A stretch of DNA of 54,517 nucleotides from Rubrivivax sp. GTDB lineage: Bacteria > Pseudomonadota > Gammaproteobacteria > Burkholderiales > Burkholderiaceae_C. Position 1 is the stretch's first letter; each line of letters starts with the position of its first letter. The translations under genes and the position numbers were made by a program. Positions 36,432 through 45,733 of the stretch are shown here, in pieces. The notes below the pieces were generated by a model that ran no database searches, had not been told where the DNA came from, and saw only the letters and a list, made by a program, of their open reading frames with translations. The stretch spans positions 1-54,517 of the forward strand of contig JADCGP010000038.1 in the NCBI GenBank assembly GCA_020248915.1. Direction: 5' to 3'.

Positions 36432-37400
36432 TCATCCTTGCCCGGGCGAGGGCTGCCCCGCGGAGCCTGCGGCCGGGGTGGCAGTGGCCGTCTCGGCGGT
36501 GTCGGCAGTCGCCAGTGCTGCCGCCAGCCGCGGCGCCTGCAGCCCGAACGCATACGCGTCCATGCCGAGTTCACCGTGGGTGAAGCTCGCGTGCACGCGC
36601 AGGGCCGGCCCGGGTGTTGCGCCCGCGGTGCCCGGCGCGCCAGGCGCATCCGGCGGAACGCCGGCACCGGCCGCGGCATAGAACGGCAGCAGATGCTCGT
36701 CGGTCGGGTGCATCAGCACGCCGTGGGGCGCCTGCGCGCGGTAGTCGAGCAGCGCCGGCCAGTCGGCTGCGGCGCCGCGGGTGGCGAACCAGTCGCGGAA
36801 GGCCGCGCTCTCGGGCGTGGCGGGCCGGTCGACCGCGGGCCGCAGCCCGCCGGCAAACACGCGGCCGAGGTTGTGCGTGATGCTGCCGCTGCCGACGACC
36901 AGCACCCCCTCGCAGGCCAGCGGCGCCAGGGCCGCCCCGAGCGCGAACAGCTGCCGGGGCGACCAGTCGGGCGGCCAGGCCAGCGGCAGCACGGGCACGT
37001 CGGCGTCTGGATAGACGTGGCGCAGCGCGGTCCAGATGCCATGGTCGAGGCCGCCCTGGTCGACGCGGTGCACCGGCAGTCCCGCCGACTGCAGCAGCGC
37101 GGCCGCCCGCCCCGCCACGCCGGGCTCGCCGCGGGCGTCGTAGCGCAGCGTCGTCAGCGCGGGGTCGAAGCCGCCGAAGTCGTAGACCGCATGGTGGCCC
37201 GGCGCGGCCAGCAGCACCGGCTCGCGGGCCAGCGTGTGCGCCGAGATCATCAGCAGCGCGCGCGGGCGGCCGAACTCCGCATCCAACGTTCGGCCAAGCC
37301 GGCGCATGAAGCGCCCGGCGGCGCCCGGATCGAGCGCGATCATCGGCGAGCCGTGGGAGAGGAAGAGCGTGGGCAGGGGCAGCGATGCGTCGGGGTCCAT
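36432..37400 (-). CDS. DODA-type extradiol aromatic ring-opening dioxygenase (YgiD-like)
   Basis: 322 aa. Family LigB/DODA pattern: PTLFLSHGSPMIALDPG (first metal His), ALLMISAHTLAREPV (second His region), GGLDHGIWTALRHVYPDAD and VLVVGSGSITHNLG. E. coli YgiD and plant DODA open catechol rings, for example of L-DOPA, with a single metal ion (Zn or Fe) and O2. The natural substrate of bacterial members is unclear. The C-terminal 25 residues (ATADTAETATATPAAG...) are a low-complexity tail. It is divergent from the FtsX-like permease gene, 116 bp apart. Confidence 0.9.
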   Translation of the reverse strand: MDPDASLPLPTLFLSHGSPMIALDPGAAGRFMRRLGRTLDAEFGRPRALLMISAHTLAREPVLLAAPGHHAVYDFGGFDPALTTLRYDARGEPGVAGRAAALLQSAGLPVHRVDQGGLDHGIWTALRHVYPDADVPVLPLAWPPDWSPRQLFALGAALAPLACEGVLVVGSGSITHNLGRVFAGGLRPAVDRPATPESAAFRDWFATRGAAADWPALLDYRAQAPHGVLMHPTDEHLLPFYAAAGAGVPPDAPGAPGTAGATPGPALRVHASFTHGELGMDAYAFGLQAPRLAAALATADTAETATATPAAGSAGQPSPGQG

Positions 37401-37516
37401 CCCGGAATTGGAGCACCGGATCGGCCACGCCCTCGTCCGCTCCGGGCAAAGGCCCCAGCGGGCGCCGATGGCCCGGGCGACGGTGCCGACACCCGGATTG
37501 CGCTAGCGTCGGGGCG

Positions 37517-40084
37517 ATGCAATCCCTCGCCGACCCCACCCGTCCGCCCTCGGTGTTCATGCTCGCCTGGCGCCAGACGCTGCGCGACTTCCGCGCCGGC
37601 GAGCTGCGCCTGCTGGCCGTGGCGGTGCTGCTGGCGGTGGCGGCGCTGACGGCGGTGGGCTTCTTTGCCGACCGGCTGAGCAACGGCCTGACGCGCGATG
37701 CCCGCCAGCTGCTCGGCGGCGACGCGGTGGTGGCCAGTGACCGTCCGACGCCGCCCGAGCTCGTCGAACGCGCGCGGGTGCTCGGGCTGCAGACCGCGAC
37801 GACGACCGGATTCCCGAGCATGGCGCGCGCGCCCGACGTGCGAGGCGGCGCGACGCGGCTGGTGGCGGCCAAGGCCGTCAGCGACAGCTATCCACTGCGC
37901 GGCAGCCTGACGCTGAAGGACGGTCCCGCCGCTCCCGAGCAGCCGTTGGCGGCCGCGCCTCCGCGCGGCGAGGCCTGGGTCGACCCGGCGCTGCTCGAGG
38001 CGCTGCAACTGCAGCCCGGCGACCCGCTGCTGCTGGGCGACGCCACGCTGACGATCACGCGACTGATCGTCGTCGAGCCCGACCGCGGCGCCGGCTTCAT
38101 GAGCTTCGCGCCGCGCGTGATGTTCAACGCCGCCGACCTCGACGCCACCGGCCTGATCCAGCCGGCCAGCCGCGTCACCTACCGGCTCGCGGTGGCGGGC
38201 ACCGGCAGCCGCGGCGACGCGGCCGTGCGCGAGTTCGTGCGCCAGGCCGAGGAGCGCATCAAGGCGGCGCCGCTGCGCGGGGTGCGCATCGAATCGTTCG
38301 AGGCTGGCCGGCCCGAGATGCGGCAGACGCTGGACCGCGCCGAGAAGTTCCTGAACCTGGTCGCGCTGCTGGCCGCGCTGCTGGCCGCGGTGGCGGTCGG
38401 CATCGCGGCGCGCGACTTTGCCGAGCGTCACCTCGACGACTGCGCGATGCTGCGCGTGCTCGGCCTGCCGCAGCGCCGGATCGCGGGCAGCTACGCGCTG
38501 GAGTTCGGCCTGGTCGGCATCGCCGCGAGCCTGGCCGGCGTGCTGCTCGGGCTGGCCGTGCACTTCGTGTTCGTCGCGCTGCTGGCCGGCCTGGTCAGCG
38601 CGCAGCTGCCGCCGCCGACGGTCTGGCCGGCGCTGTTCGGGCTGGGCGTCGGGCTGACGCTGCTGCTCGCCTTCGGGTTGCCGCCGGTGCTCCAGCTGTC
38701 CCGGGTGCCGCCGCTGCGCGTGATCCGGCGCGACGTCGGCGGGCTCAAGGGGGCGTCGGTGTCGGTGCTGGTGGCCGGCACCGCCGGCTTCGTCGGGCTG
38801 CTGCTGGCGGTGAGTTCGGACCTGTTGCTCGGCGCCATCGCCGTGGGAGGCTTCGCGGTGGCCGTTCTGCTGTTCGCCGGGCTCGCCTACGTGGCCGTGC
38901 GGCTGCTGCGCGCCGCGGTGCCCGAGACGCGCGCGCCGCGCTGGCTGCTGCTCGCGACGCGGCAGGTGGCGGCGCGGCCGGCGTTCGCGGTGCTGCAGGT
39001 CAGCGCGCTGGCCGTCGGCCTGCTGGCCCTGGTGCTGCTGGTGCTGCTGCGCACCGACCTGATCGCCAGCTGGCGCCAGGCGACGCCGCCCGACGCGTCC
39101 AACCGCTTCGTGATCAACCTGCAGCCCGAGCAGGGGGAAGCGTTCCGCCAGCGCCTGCAGGAGGCGGGGGTCACGCGCTACGACTGGTACCCGATGATCC
39201 GCGGCCGCCTGGTGGCGATCAACGGCCGACCGGTCAGCGGCGACGACTACACCGACGAGCGCGCTGCGCGCCTGGTGGAGCGCGAGTTCAACCTCAGCCA
39301 CGACGCGCGGCTGCCGGCGCACAACCAGGTCAGCGCCGGGCGCTGGACGCCGGACGAGGAGGGCGCGATCTCGCTGGAGGACGGGCTGGCCGCCTCGCTG
39401 GGCGTGCGGCTGGGCGACCGCCTGACCTTCGACATCGCCGGCGTGCAGAAGGAGGCCCGCATCACCAGCCTGCGCAAGGTCGACTGGGGCTCGTTCCGCG
39501 TCAACTTCTTCGCCATCTTCCCGAACCACGAGCTCGACGGCGTGCCGGCCACCTACATCAGCGCGTTCCGGGCGCCCGACCCGGCGGCGCGGCCAGGCTT
39601 CGACAACGCGCTGCTGCGCGAATTCCCCAACATCACCAACGTCGACGTGTCGGCCAGCATCGGGCAGGTGCAACGGGTGCTCGATCAGGTGATCCGGGCG
39701 GTGGAGTTCCTGTTCGGCTTCACGCTCGCCGCCGGGCTCGTGGTGCTGTTCGCCGCGGTGACGGCCACCCGCGAGCAGCGGGCGCGCGAGTTCGCGGTGA
39801 TGCGCGCGATGGGCGCGGGCGGGCGGCTGCTGCGCCAGGTGCAGCGCGCCGAGCTGCTCGGCGTGGGTGCGCTGGCCGGCACGCTGGCGTCGGTGGCGGC
39901 CGTCGCGGTGGGCTGGCTGCTGGCGCGCTACGCGTTCGAATTCTCGTGGACGCCGGCGCCCTGGGTGCCGGCGGCGGGCGCGGTCGCCGGCGCGCTGCTG
40001 GCGCTGGCGGCCGGGTGGTGGAGCCTGCGCGGCGTGCTGCGCAGGCCCGTGCTCGAGAGCCTGCGGCGCGCCGGCGCCGTGTAG
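37517..40084 (+). CDS. ABC transporter permease, FtsX/MacB-like (YbbP type)
   Basis: 855 aa with two FtsX modules: an N-terminal span (LAVAVLLAVAALTAVGFFAD), a large periplasmic part, three-span blocks near residues 275-400 (LNLVALLAALLAAVAVGIAA) and the C-terminal block (FLFGFTLAAGLVVLFAAVTA), ending SLRGVLRRPVLESLRR. The size and opening WRQTLRDFRAGELRLLAVAV match YbbP-type permeases, which pair with an ATPase YbbA and often with the thioesterase TesA in lipid-related export. No ATPase gene is adjacent in this window, so the partner must lie elsewhere. TAGCGT 7 nt before ATG may be a -10, giving a leaderless mRNA. Confidence 0.88.
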   Translation: MQSLADPTRPPSVFMLAWRQTLRDFRAGELRLLAVAVLLAVAALTAVGFFADRLSNGLTRDARQLLGGDAVVASDRPTPPELVERARVLGLQTATTTGFPSMARAPDVRGGATRLVAAKAVSDSYPLRGSLTLKDGPAAPEQPLAAAPPRGEAWVDPALLEALQLQPGDPLLLGDATLTITRLIVVEPDRGAGFMSFAPRVMFNAADLDATGLIQPASRVTYRLAVAGTGSRGDAAVREFVRQAEERIKAAPLRGVRIESFEAGRPEMRQTLDRAEKFLNLVALLAALLAAVAVGIAARDFAERHLDDCAMLRVLGLPQRRIAGSYALEFGLVGIAASLAGVLLGLAVHFVFVALLAGLVSAQLPPPTVWPALFGLGVGLTLLLAFGLPPVLQLSRVPPLRVIRRDVGGLKGASVSVLVAGTAGFVGLLLAVSSDLLLGAIAVGGFAVAVLLFAGLAYVAVRLLRAAVPETRAPRWLLLATRQVAARPAFAVLQVSALAVGLLALVLLVLLRTDLIASWRQATPPDASNRFVINLQPEQGEAFRQRLQEAGVTRYDWYPMIRGRLVAINGRPVSGDDYTDERAARLVEREFNLSHDARLPAHNQVSAGRWTPDEEGAISLEDGLAASLGVRLGDRLTFDIAGVQKEARITSLRKVDWGSFRVNFFAIFPNHELDGVPATYISAFRAPDPAARPGFDNALLREFPNITNVDVSASIGQVQRVLDQVIRAVEFLFGFTLAAGLVVLFAAVTATREQRAREFAVMRAMGAGGRLLRQVQRAELLGVGALAGTLASVAAVAVGWLLARYAFEFSWTPAPWVPAAGAVAGALLALAAGWWSLRGVLRRPVLESLRRAGAV

Positions 40085-40090
40085 GGGCGC

Positions 40091-40113
40091 GGGTCGCGCC
40101 GCCGGCGCGGCCC
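40091..40113. terminator. Hairpin between convergent FtsX-like permease and cheW genes
   Basis: GGGTCGCGCC-GCC-GGCGCGGCCC: a 10-bp stem with one G-T pair in the 30-bp gap between two convergent stop codons. It could serve both directions. It lacks a T tract, so efficiency is uncertain. Confidence 0.45.
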
Positions 40114-40114
40114 T

Positions 40115-40684
40115 TCAGTGCTCGATCAGGCCCATGTCGGCGCTGCTCATCAGCGCCTCGATGTCCATCAGGATCAGCATGCGTTCGGCCGCGCCGTCGC
40201 CCGGCGCGGTGTCGACGGTGCCGATGCCGGTGATGAAGGCCGCGTCGATGCTCGAGCTGAGCTCGGGCGCCGGCTTGATCTGCTCGCGGCTCAGTTCCAG
40301 CACGTCGGAGACGGAGTCGACGACCACGCCCACGACGCGGCCCTTCACGTTGAGCACGACGACCACCGTGAAGTGGTTGTACTCGACCTTCTCGCAGCCG
40401 AGCTTGAGACGCAGGTCGACGATCGGCACGATGACGCCGCGCAGGTTGACCACGCCCTTGATGAACATCGGCGCATTGGCGATGCGGGTGGGCTGCTCGT
40501 AGCTTCGGATCTCCTGCACGCGAAGGATGTCGATGCCGTACTCCTCGGCACCGAGCCGGAAGGTCAGGAACTCACCGCCGGGCGTGCTTCCCCCGGAGGT
40601 TCCGGAGTCCGCTGCGAGCCCGGCCCCGGCCAGGGCGGTGGACGGGGCGGCGGTGGCGGGACGGGCTTCGGCGGTCGCGTGCAT
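40115..40684 (-). CDS. cheW: Chemotaxis coupling protein CheW
   Basis: 189 aa. A 37-residue Ala/Gly-rich N-terminal extension precedes the CheW fold: [59 protein letters not shown], and [20 protein letters not shown]. It couples the receptor array to the CheA kinase. It is the last gene of the che operon, 108 bp after the mcp gene. The receptor/kinase contact residues (NLRG) are conserved. Confidence 0.95.
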   Translation of the reverse strand: MHATAEARPATAAPSTALAGAGLAADSGTSGGSTPGGEFLTFRLGAEEYGIDILRVQEIRSYEQPTRIANAPMFIKGVVNLRGVIVPIVDLRLKLGCEKVEYNHFTVVVVLNVKGRVVGVVVDSVSDVLELSREQIKPAPELSSSIDAAFITGIGTVDTAPGDGAAERMLILMDIEALMSSADMGLIEH

Positions 40685-40792
40685 CTTGGGTTCCTCTTGG
40701 CGGGTGCTGGGCCACGCGGGGATCGCGGCCCTGGATCGGTTATCGGCTGAGGGGACGGCTGGCTGAAGGGCGCGGGCTGCGGCCGCGGGAGG

Positions 40793-42550
40793 TCAGAAGG
40801 TCTCCCAGTCGCCGTCGGCGTCGCTGCCAGGCCGGGCCCCGGGCGGCGCCACCTTGGGCGCAGGCGTGGCCGTGGGTGGGCCGGCCGCGGCCGAGGCCGG
40901 CAACGCAGGTGTTGCGGGCCCCGATGCGGCGGTTGCCGCGGGCCGCGTCTGGGGCACCGGCGCCCGGGTCGCTGGGACCGACCGGCGCTTCGACGCGGCC
41001 GTGGCGCGCTGCGCCGACGGCGCGGCCGGTCGGGACGGCGGCGGCGGCGCGGGTTGTCGTGCCTTGTCGATCGCCTCGCGGGCCACGACGCGGGGCGCGA
41101 CGGCCGGCACAGGCTCGGCAGCGACGAAGCCGGCTGCCCGTGCCGTGCCGGAGTGCGCCGCGTCGACGCGGAACGATCCCATGGCCTCGCGCAACTGCTC
41201 GCTCTGCGCCTGCAGCTCGGCCGCGGCGCGAGTGGCTTTCTCGACCAGGGTCGCGTTCTGCTGCGTGGCCTGGTCGAGCTGGGTCATCGCCTGGTTGACC
41301 TGGCCGATGCCGCTGTTCTGCTCGGCCGCCGCTGCGCTGATCTCGGCGATGATGTCGTTGACGCGGTGGACGCTGGTGACCAGTTCGTTCATCGTCGCGC
41401 CGGCGTCGGCGACCAGGCGCGATCCGGCCTCGACGCGCTCGACGCTGCCGCCGATCAGGTTCTTGATCTCGCGCGCTGCCTCGGCGCTGCGCTGCGCGAG
41501 GCTGCGCACCTCGCCGGCGACGACAGCAAAGCCGCGCCCCTGTTCCCCAGCGCGCGCGGCCTCGACCGCAGCGTTCAGCGCCAGGATGTTGGTCTGAAAC
41601 GCGATGCCGTCGATCGTGCCGATGATCTCGCCGATCTTGCGGCTCGAGCTGCTGATGTCGTCCATCGTGGCCACGACCTGCGACACCACCTGGCCGCCGC
41701 GCTCGGCGATCGTCGTCGCCGAGCTGGCCAGCTGGCTGGCCGTGCGGGCCGACTGCGCGGTCTGGCCGACCGTGCCCGCCAGCTGCTCCATCGAGGCGGC
41801 GGTCTGCTGCAGGCTGGCCGCCGTCTGCTCGTTACGGCGTCCGAAGTCGGCGTTGCCCCGGGCGATCTCGGCGGCGGCGGCGCGGATGTCGCCGGCGCTG
41901 CGCTGGACCTGTCCGATCGACTGCGCCAGCCGCTCGAACAGGCGGCCCAGCTCGGCGCTGGACGGGTCGCCGGCGAGCTGCCGTGCACGCACGAGGTCGA
42001 CCGTGCCGTCGTCGCGCAGCGCCTCCCGCGCGACCTGGCTGGCGCGCTGCCCGGCCTCGAACTCGGCCCGCATGCGCTTGATGATCACCAGCAGCAGCGC
42101 CGCCTGGGCGACGACGTAGGCGGCATGCTCGACCACCTTGCCCAGGCCCGGCTCGACGAACAGCGTCGTGCCCCAGCCCCACTGCTGGAACTGGTGGAAG
42201 AACAGGTGGTGCGCGATGCTGGCTGCCGCGCCTGCCACCACCGGCAGCCACTGCCGGTAGGCAACCGTCAGGGTCAGGAAGGCGAACACGGCCAGGTGGG
42301 TGCCATCGTGGCCACGGCCGGCGTGCACCAGCAGGGCCGCCATCGCCACGCCCAGCACCGGCAGCGACCACTGGCTCAGGCTGCCGCCGCGACCCGCGGC
42401 CGCCGCACCGAGCGCGGCGGCGCCGATCACGGCGCCGAGCAGCAGCGGCATCAGCAGGCCGCCGTTCGTCGCGCCGTACGCGACGGCGGCGACGAGGAGG
42501 GCGCCGATGCCGGTGAGCATCAGCCTGTCGTTGGCATGGAACGTCGTCAT
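40793..42550 (-). CDS. Methyl-accepting chemotaxis protein with multi-span membrane sensor and CheR tether
   Basis: 585 aa. The first 160 residues contain about six hydrophobic segments without a sizeable periplasmic domain, including a His-rich stretch [11 protein letters not shown] (about 111-121). Sensing would thus take place in the membrane or via its redox/energy state. The signalling hairpin [20 protein letters not shown] and [20 protein letters not shown] is fully conserved, with flanking heptad-rich helices for methylation. After it comes a 110-residue Pro/Ala-rich linker ending in GDWETF, almost identical to the NWETF pentapeptide that tethers CheR and CheB to E. coli Tar/Tsr. It lies between cheA (63 bp) and cheW. 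Confidence 0.94.
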   Translation of the reverse strand: MTTFHANDRLMLTGIGALLVAAVAYGATNGGLLMPLLLGAVIGAAALGAAAAGRGGSLSQWSLPVLGVAMAALLVHAGRGHDGTHLAVFAFLTLTVAYRQWLPVVAGAAASIAHHLFFHQFQQWGWGTTLFVEPGLGKVVEHAAYVVAQAALLLVIIKRMRAEFEAGQRASQVAREALRDDGTVDLVRARQLAGDPSSAELGRLFERLAQSIGQVQRSAGDIRAAAAEIARGNADFGRRNEQTAASLQQTAASMEQLAGTVGQTAQSARTASQLASSATTIAERGGQVVSQVVATMDDISSSSRKIGEIIGTIDGIAFQTNILALNAAVEAARAGEQGRGFAVVAGEVRSLAQRSAEAAREIKNLIGGSVERVEAGSRLVADAGATMNELVTSVHRVNDIIAEISAAAAEQNSGIGQVNQAMTQLDQATQQNATLVEKATRAAAELQAQSEQLREAMGSFRVDAAHSGTARAAGFVAAEPVPAVAPRVVAREAIDKARQPAPPPPSRPAAPSAQRATAASKRRSVPATRAPVPQTRPAATAASGPATPALPASAAAGPPTATPAPKVAPPGARPGSDADGDWETF

Positions 42551-42613
42551 CGGGGACTCCGTGGGCGCGGGAAGGGGTGTGGGGAGGCCTGAGCCGGGCG
42601 CGGTCCCGGCGGT

Positions 42614-44737
42614 TCAGTGGCGCGAGCGGCGCACCAGCGATCCGATGTCGAGAATCAACGCGACGCGGCCATCGCCGAGGATCGTCGCCGCGCTGACGTC
42701 GGACACCTTGCGGTAGTTCGCCTCGAGGTTCTTGACGACGACCTGCTGCTGCCCGAGCAGCTCGTCGACCATCAGGGCGACCCGACCTCCCTCGGCCTCG
42801 ACGACGACCATGATGTTGGACGCCTTGTCGTAGTCGAAGCGCGGCACGGCGAACACCTGCTCCAGGTCGACGACCGGCATGTACTCGTCGCGGACCTCGA
42901 CGACGCGGCCGCTGCCGCCGATCGTCTTGACCATGCCGGGCCGGACCTGGAACGACTCGACCACGCTGGACAGCGGCAGGATGTAGCACTCGTCGCCGAC
43001 TCCGATGCTCATGCCGTCCATGATGGCCAGCGTGAGCGGCAGGCGGACGCGCACGGTCATGCCGCAGCCCTCGGCCGAGTCGATCTCGACGCTGCCGCCC
43101 AGTGCGGTGATGTTCTTCTTGACCACGTCCATGCCGACGCCGCGTCCGGAGACGTCGGTCACCTGCTCGGCTGTCGAGAAGCCCGGCGCGAAGATCAGGC
43201 CGTAGACCTCCTGGTCGCTCAGCGTGTCTGGGGCGTCGATGCCGCGCTCGCGCGCCTTCTTCAGCAGCTTGGCCCGGTTCAGGCCGCGGCCGTCGTCGCG
43301 CACCTCGATGACGATGCTGCCGCCCTGGTGGCTGGCGACCAGGGTGATGGTGCCGGTCTCCGGCTTGCCCTGGGCCACCCGGTCGGCCGGGCTCTCGATG
43401 CCGTGGTCGCAGCTGTTGCGCACCAGGTGCGTCAGCGGGTCGGTGATCTTCTCGACCAGGCCCTTGTCGAGCTCGGTGGCCTCGCCCACCTGCAGCAGCT
43501 CCACCTTCTTGCCCAGCTTGCTGGCCAGGTCGCGCAGCATGCGCGGGAAGCGGTTGAACACCATCGACATCGGAATCATCCGGATCGACATCACCGCTTC
43601 CTGGAGGTCGCGGGTGTTGCGCTCCAGGTCCGCCAGGCCGCCGGACAGCTGCTGGTACAGGGCCGAGTCCACGCCCTTGCCGGTCTGCGCCAGCATGGCC
43701 TGCGTGATGACGAGCTCGCCCACGAGGTTGATCAGCTGGTCGACCTTCTCGACCGACACGCGCAGCGTGGCCGAGTCGGGCGCGCCGGCCGCAGGCTTGT
43801 CGGACCGGGCCGGGACGGCCGCCGCGGGCACTGTGCCGCCCGCAGCCGAGGTCGGTGCCGAGGCCGCGGCAGCCGGTGCTTTCGTTCCCGGCGCGCCCGG
43901 CGCGTCGGCGAAGAACCCGTAGCCCAGGTCGGGCGGCACCACCGGCGGCGGCGCCCCGGGGGCGTCTTCGTGGAAACCGTAGCCGGCGTCGGCCACCTTC
44001 AGGCGCACCTGCTCGCGCGCGACGTGGAAGCTGAACAGGTCGATCAGCTCGCTGTCCGCGGTGGTCGTGACGACACGGAAGCGGCGCAGGCCCTCTGCGG
44101 CGCGGCCGCCGTCCAGCGGCTCGATCGTGCCGAGGTCGGGGATCTCCTGGAACAGTTCGACCAGGTTGTCGGCCATCGCCGGGTCCGGCAGCGGCCCGAC
44201 GGTGAGCTCGAGTGCGCGCGCGGTGGTGCGCCGCGGGTGCGGCGGCGCCGCGGCGGGGGCCGGGGCCGCTGACGGTGCCGCGACGGCGGCCGCCACCACG
44301 CCGGCCGGCGCCTCGCGGCCCTCCACCAGGGCGCGGATCGTCGCCAGCAGCCCGCGCACGTCGACCTGGTCGCCGCCGCCGCCCTGGTGACGCGCCAGCA
44401 TCGCCTTCAGCGCGTCGCCGCTGGCCAGCAGCGCATCGACCATCGCGCTGTTGGGTGCCAGTTCGCGGCGGCGCAGCTTGTCCAGCAGCGTCTCCATCTC
44501 GTGGGTCAACTCGGCCACGTCGGCAAAGCCGAACGTGGCCGCGCCGCCCTTGACGGAGTGCGCGCAGCGGAAGATCGCGTTGAGCTCCTCTTCGTCGGCC
44601 TGGACCAGGTCGAGCTCGAGCAGCATCTGCTCCATCGACTCGAGGTTCTCGCCGGCCTCTTCGAAGAAGACCTGGTAGAACTGGCTCAGGTCGATGCCGG
44701 CCAGCTTGGAGGATGTGTCCTGACGTGTGTCGGCCAT
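42614..44737 (-). CDS. cheA: Chemotaxis histidine kinase CheA
   Basis: 707 aa. P1 Hpt domain with phospho-acceptor His60 (FRCAHSVKGGAATFGF); a P2-like alpha/beta domain around residues 185-260 (NLVELFQEIPDLG, SELIDLFSFHVAREQ); P3 dimerisation (VDQLINLVGELVITQAML); P4 kinase with N box HLVRNSCDHGIESP, G1 VRDDGRGLN and GFSTAEQVTDVSGRGVGMD; P5 CheW-like C-terminus (CYILPLSSVVESF). The linker between P2 and P3 carries a duplicated motif GYGFHEDAPGAP / GYGFFADAPGAP. It receives signals from the MCP encoded next to it and phosphorylates the CheY encoded 31 bp upstream. Confidence 0.97.
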   Translation of the reverse strand: MADTRQDTSSKLAGIDLSQFYQVFFEEAGENLESMEQMLLELDLVQADEEELNAIFRCAHSVKGGAATFGFADVAELTHEMETLLDKLRRRELAPNSAMVDALLASGDALKAMLARHQGGGGDQVDVRGLLATIRALVEGREAPAGVVAAAVAAPSAAPAPAAAPPHPRRTTARALELTVGPLPDPAMADNLVELFQEIPDLGTIEPLDGGRAAEGLRRFRVVTTTADSELIDLFSFHVAREQVRLKVADAGYGFHEDAPGAPPPVVPPDLGYGFFADAPGAPGTKAPAAAASAPTSAAGGTVPAAAVPARSDKPAAGAPDSATLRVSVEKVDQLINLVGELVITQAMLAQTGKGVDSALYQQLSGGLADLERNTRDLQEAVMSIRMIPMSMVFNRFPRMLRDLASKLGKKVELLQVGEATELDKGLVEKITDPLTHLVRNSCDHGIESPADRVAQGKPETGTITLVASHQGGSIVIEVRDDGRGLNRAKLLKKARERGIDAPDTLSDQEVYGLIFAPGFSTAEQVTDVSGRGVGMDVVKKNITALGGSVEIDSAEGCGMTVRVRLPLTLAIMDGMSIGVGDECYILPLSSVVESFQVRPGMVKTIGGSGRVVEVRDEYMPVVDLEQVFAVPRFDYDKASNIMVVVEAEGGRVALMVDELLGQQQVVVKNLEANYRKVSDVSAATILGDGRVALILDIGSLVRRSRH

Positions 44738-44768
44738 GATCGCGGGTCCTGTTGCTGCCGACCGCGCC

Positions 44769-45131
44769 TCAGCGCAGCACCTTGCCGATCACCTCGACCA
44801 GCTTGGCCGGGTCGAAGGGCTTGACCAGCCAGCCGGTCGCGCCGGCGGCCCGCCCGGCCTGCTTCATCTGGTCGCTGCTCTCGGTCGTCAGGATCAGGAT
44901 CGGGGTGCTGCTGAACTTCGGGCTCTCGCGCAGCTTGCGCGTCAGGCCGATGCCGTCCATCCGCGGCATGTTCTGGTCGGTCAGCACGAGGTCGAAGTCG
45001 CGGGCGGTCGCCTTCTCCCAGGCGTCCTGGCCGTCGACCGCCTCGACGACGTTGAAGCCGGCGTTCTTGAGCGTGAAGCTGACCATCTGGCGCATCGAGG
45101 CGCTGTCATCGACGGCGAGGATGGAGTGCAT
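44769..45131 (-). CDS. cheY: Chemotaxis response regulator CheY
   Basis: 120 aa single receiver domain. Asp8-Asp9 (ILAVDDSAS) and phospho-acceptor Asp52 (LVLTDQNMPRMDG), Thr82 (LILTTESSD) and Lys104 (GWLVKPFDP) are all in place. It should be phosphorylated by CheA and act on the flagellar switch, or control twitching if the cluster serves pili. It sits between the CheZ-like gene and cheA. Start ATG 45131 (MHSILAVDDS), preceded by GGAGAA. Confidence 0.95.
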   Translation of the reverse strand: MHSILAVDDSASMRQMVSFTLKNAGFNVVEAVDGQDAWEKATARDFDLVLTDQNMPRMDGIGLTRKLRESPKFSSTPILILTTESSDQMKQAGRAAGATGWLVKPFDPAKLVEVIGKVLR

Positions 45132-45190
45132 CGGGTTCTCCTGCTGGTTCTGTCGGATGCGGGTCGGAAGGGGTCGGTGCGGGCGGTTCG

Positions 45191-45640
45191 TCAGAACAAT
45201 TCGATGGAGCCTGCGTCCATCTCGTCCTGCGTGACCGGGTTCGGGCGCTGCGGCGCGTCCTCGACGATGCCGGGGCCATCCTCGTCGTCGCTCATCGTGT
45301 CGCGCGCCAGGCGGTCGGCGCAGTTGCGCAGCCGTCGCGTCGTGTGGCCGATCAGCTGCGTGGCCATGTCGTGGAACTGCAGCGCGGTCAGCGCACCGCC
45401 GAGCGACGTGCGAACGTGGTGGATGCCGTGAGCCTCGCCCTCGATCGCCTGCAGGGCGGCCTCGATGCGCTGCGTGGCTTCCGTGAAGTGCGTCATCAGT
45501 GCCTGGCCGGCATCGTCGAGCAGGCGCTGCAGCCGCTCGAGGTCGTTGCTGGCCACCATCAGGTTGTCCTGCAGGTCGGCCGCGACCATCAGCGGCAGCG
45601 CTGCTGGGGGCGGGGACGGCGGCGTCTCGGGGGCGAGCAT
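45191..45640 (-). CDS. Compact CheZ-like protein, putative CheY-P phosphatase
   Basis: 149 aa (E. coli CheZ has 214). Mostly helical: residues about 22-65 (DLQDNLMVASNDLERLQRLL, DAGQALMTHFTEATQRIEAA) and about 73-112 could form the long antiparallel hairpin of CheZ. The second helix contains LQFHDMATQLIGH, with Asp91 and Gln95 at the D-x3-Q spacing of the CheZ catalytic pair (QDLTGQ in E. coli). The C-terminus QDEMDAGSIELF follows a flexible acidic linker and resembles the E. coli CheZ tail QDQVDDLLDSLGF, which docks on CheY. It is the first gene of the che operon, 59 bp before cheY. I infer CheY-P dephosphorylation; overall identity to CheZ is too low to be sure by eye. Confidence 0.7.
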   Translation of the reverse strand: MLAPETPPSPPPAALPLMVAADLQDNLMVASNDLERLQRLLDDAGQALMTHFTEATQRIEAALQAIEGEAHGIHHVRTSLGGALTALQFHDMATQLIGHTTRRLRNCADRLARDTMSDDEDGPGIVEDAPQRPNPVTQDEMDAGSIELF

Positions 45641-45733
45641 GGGCGCTCCGGCTCGGGTGGTGTGGGGCGGGGACGGGTCGACCGTGCGCGAGCGAACCCC
45701 CGCGGCGCCGGCCTGCCATGCCTGATGGGGCAT

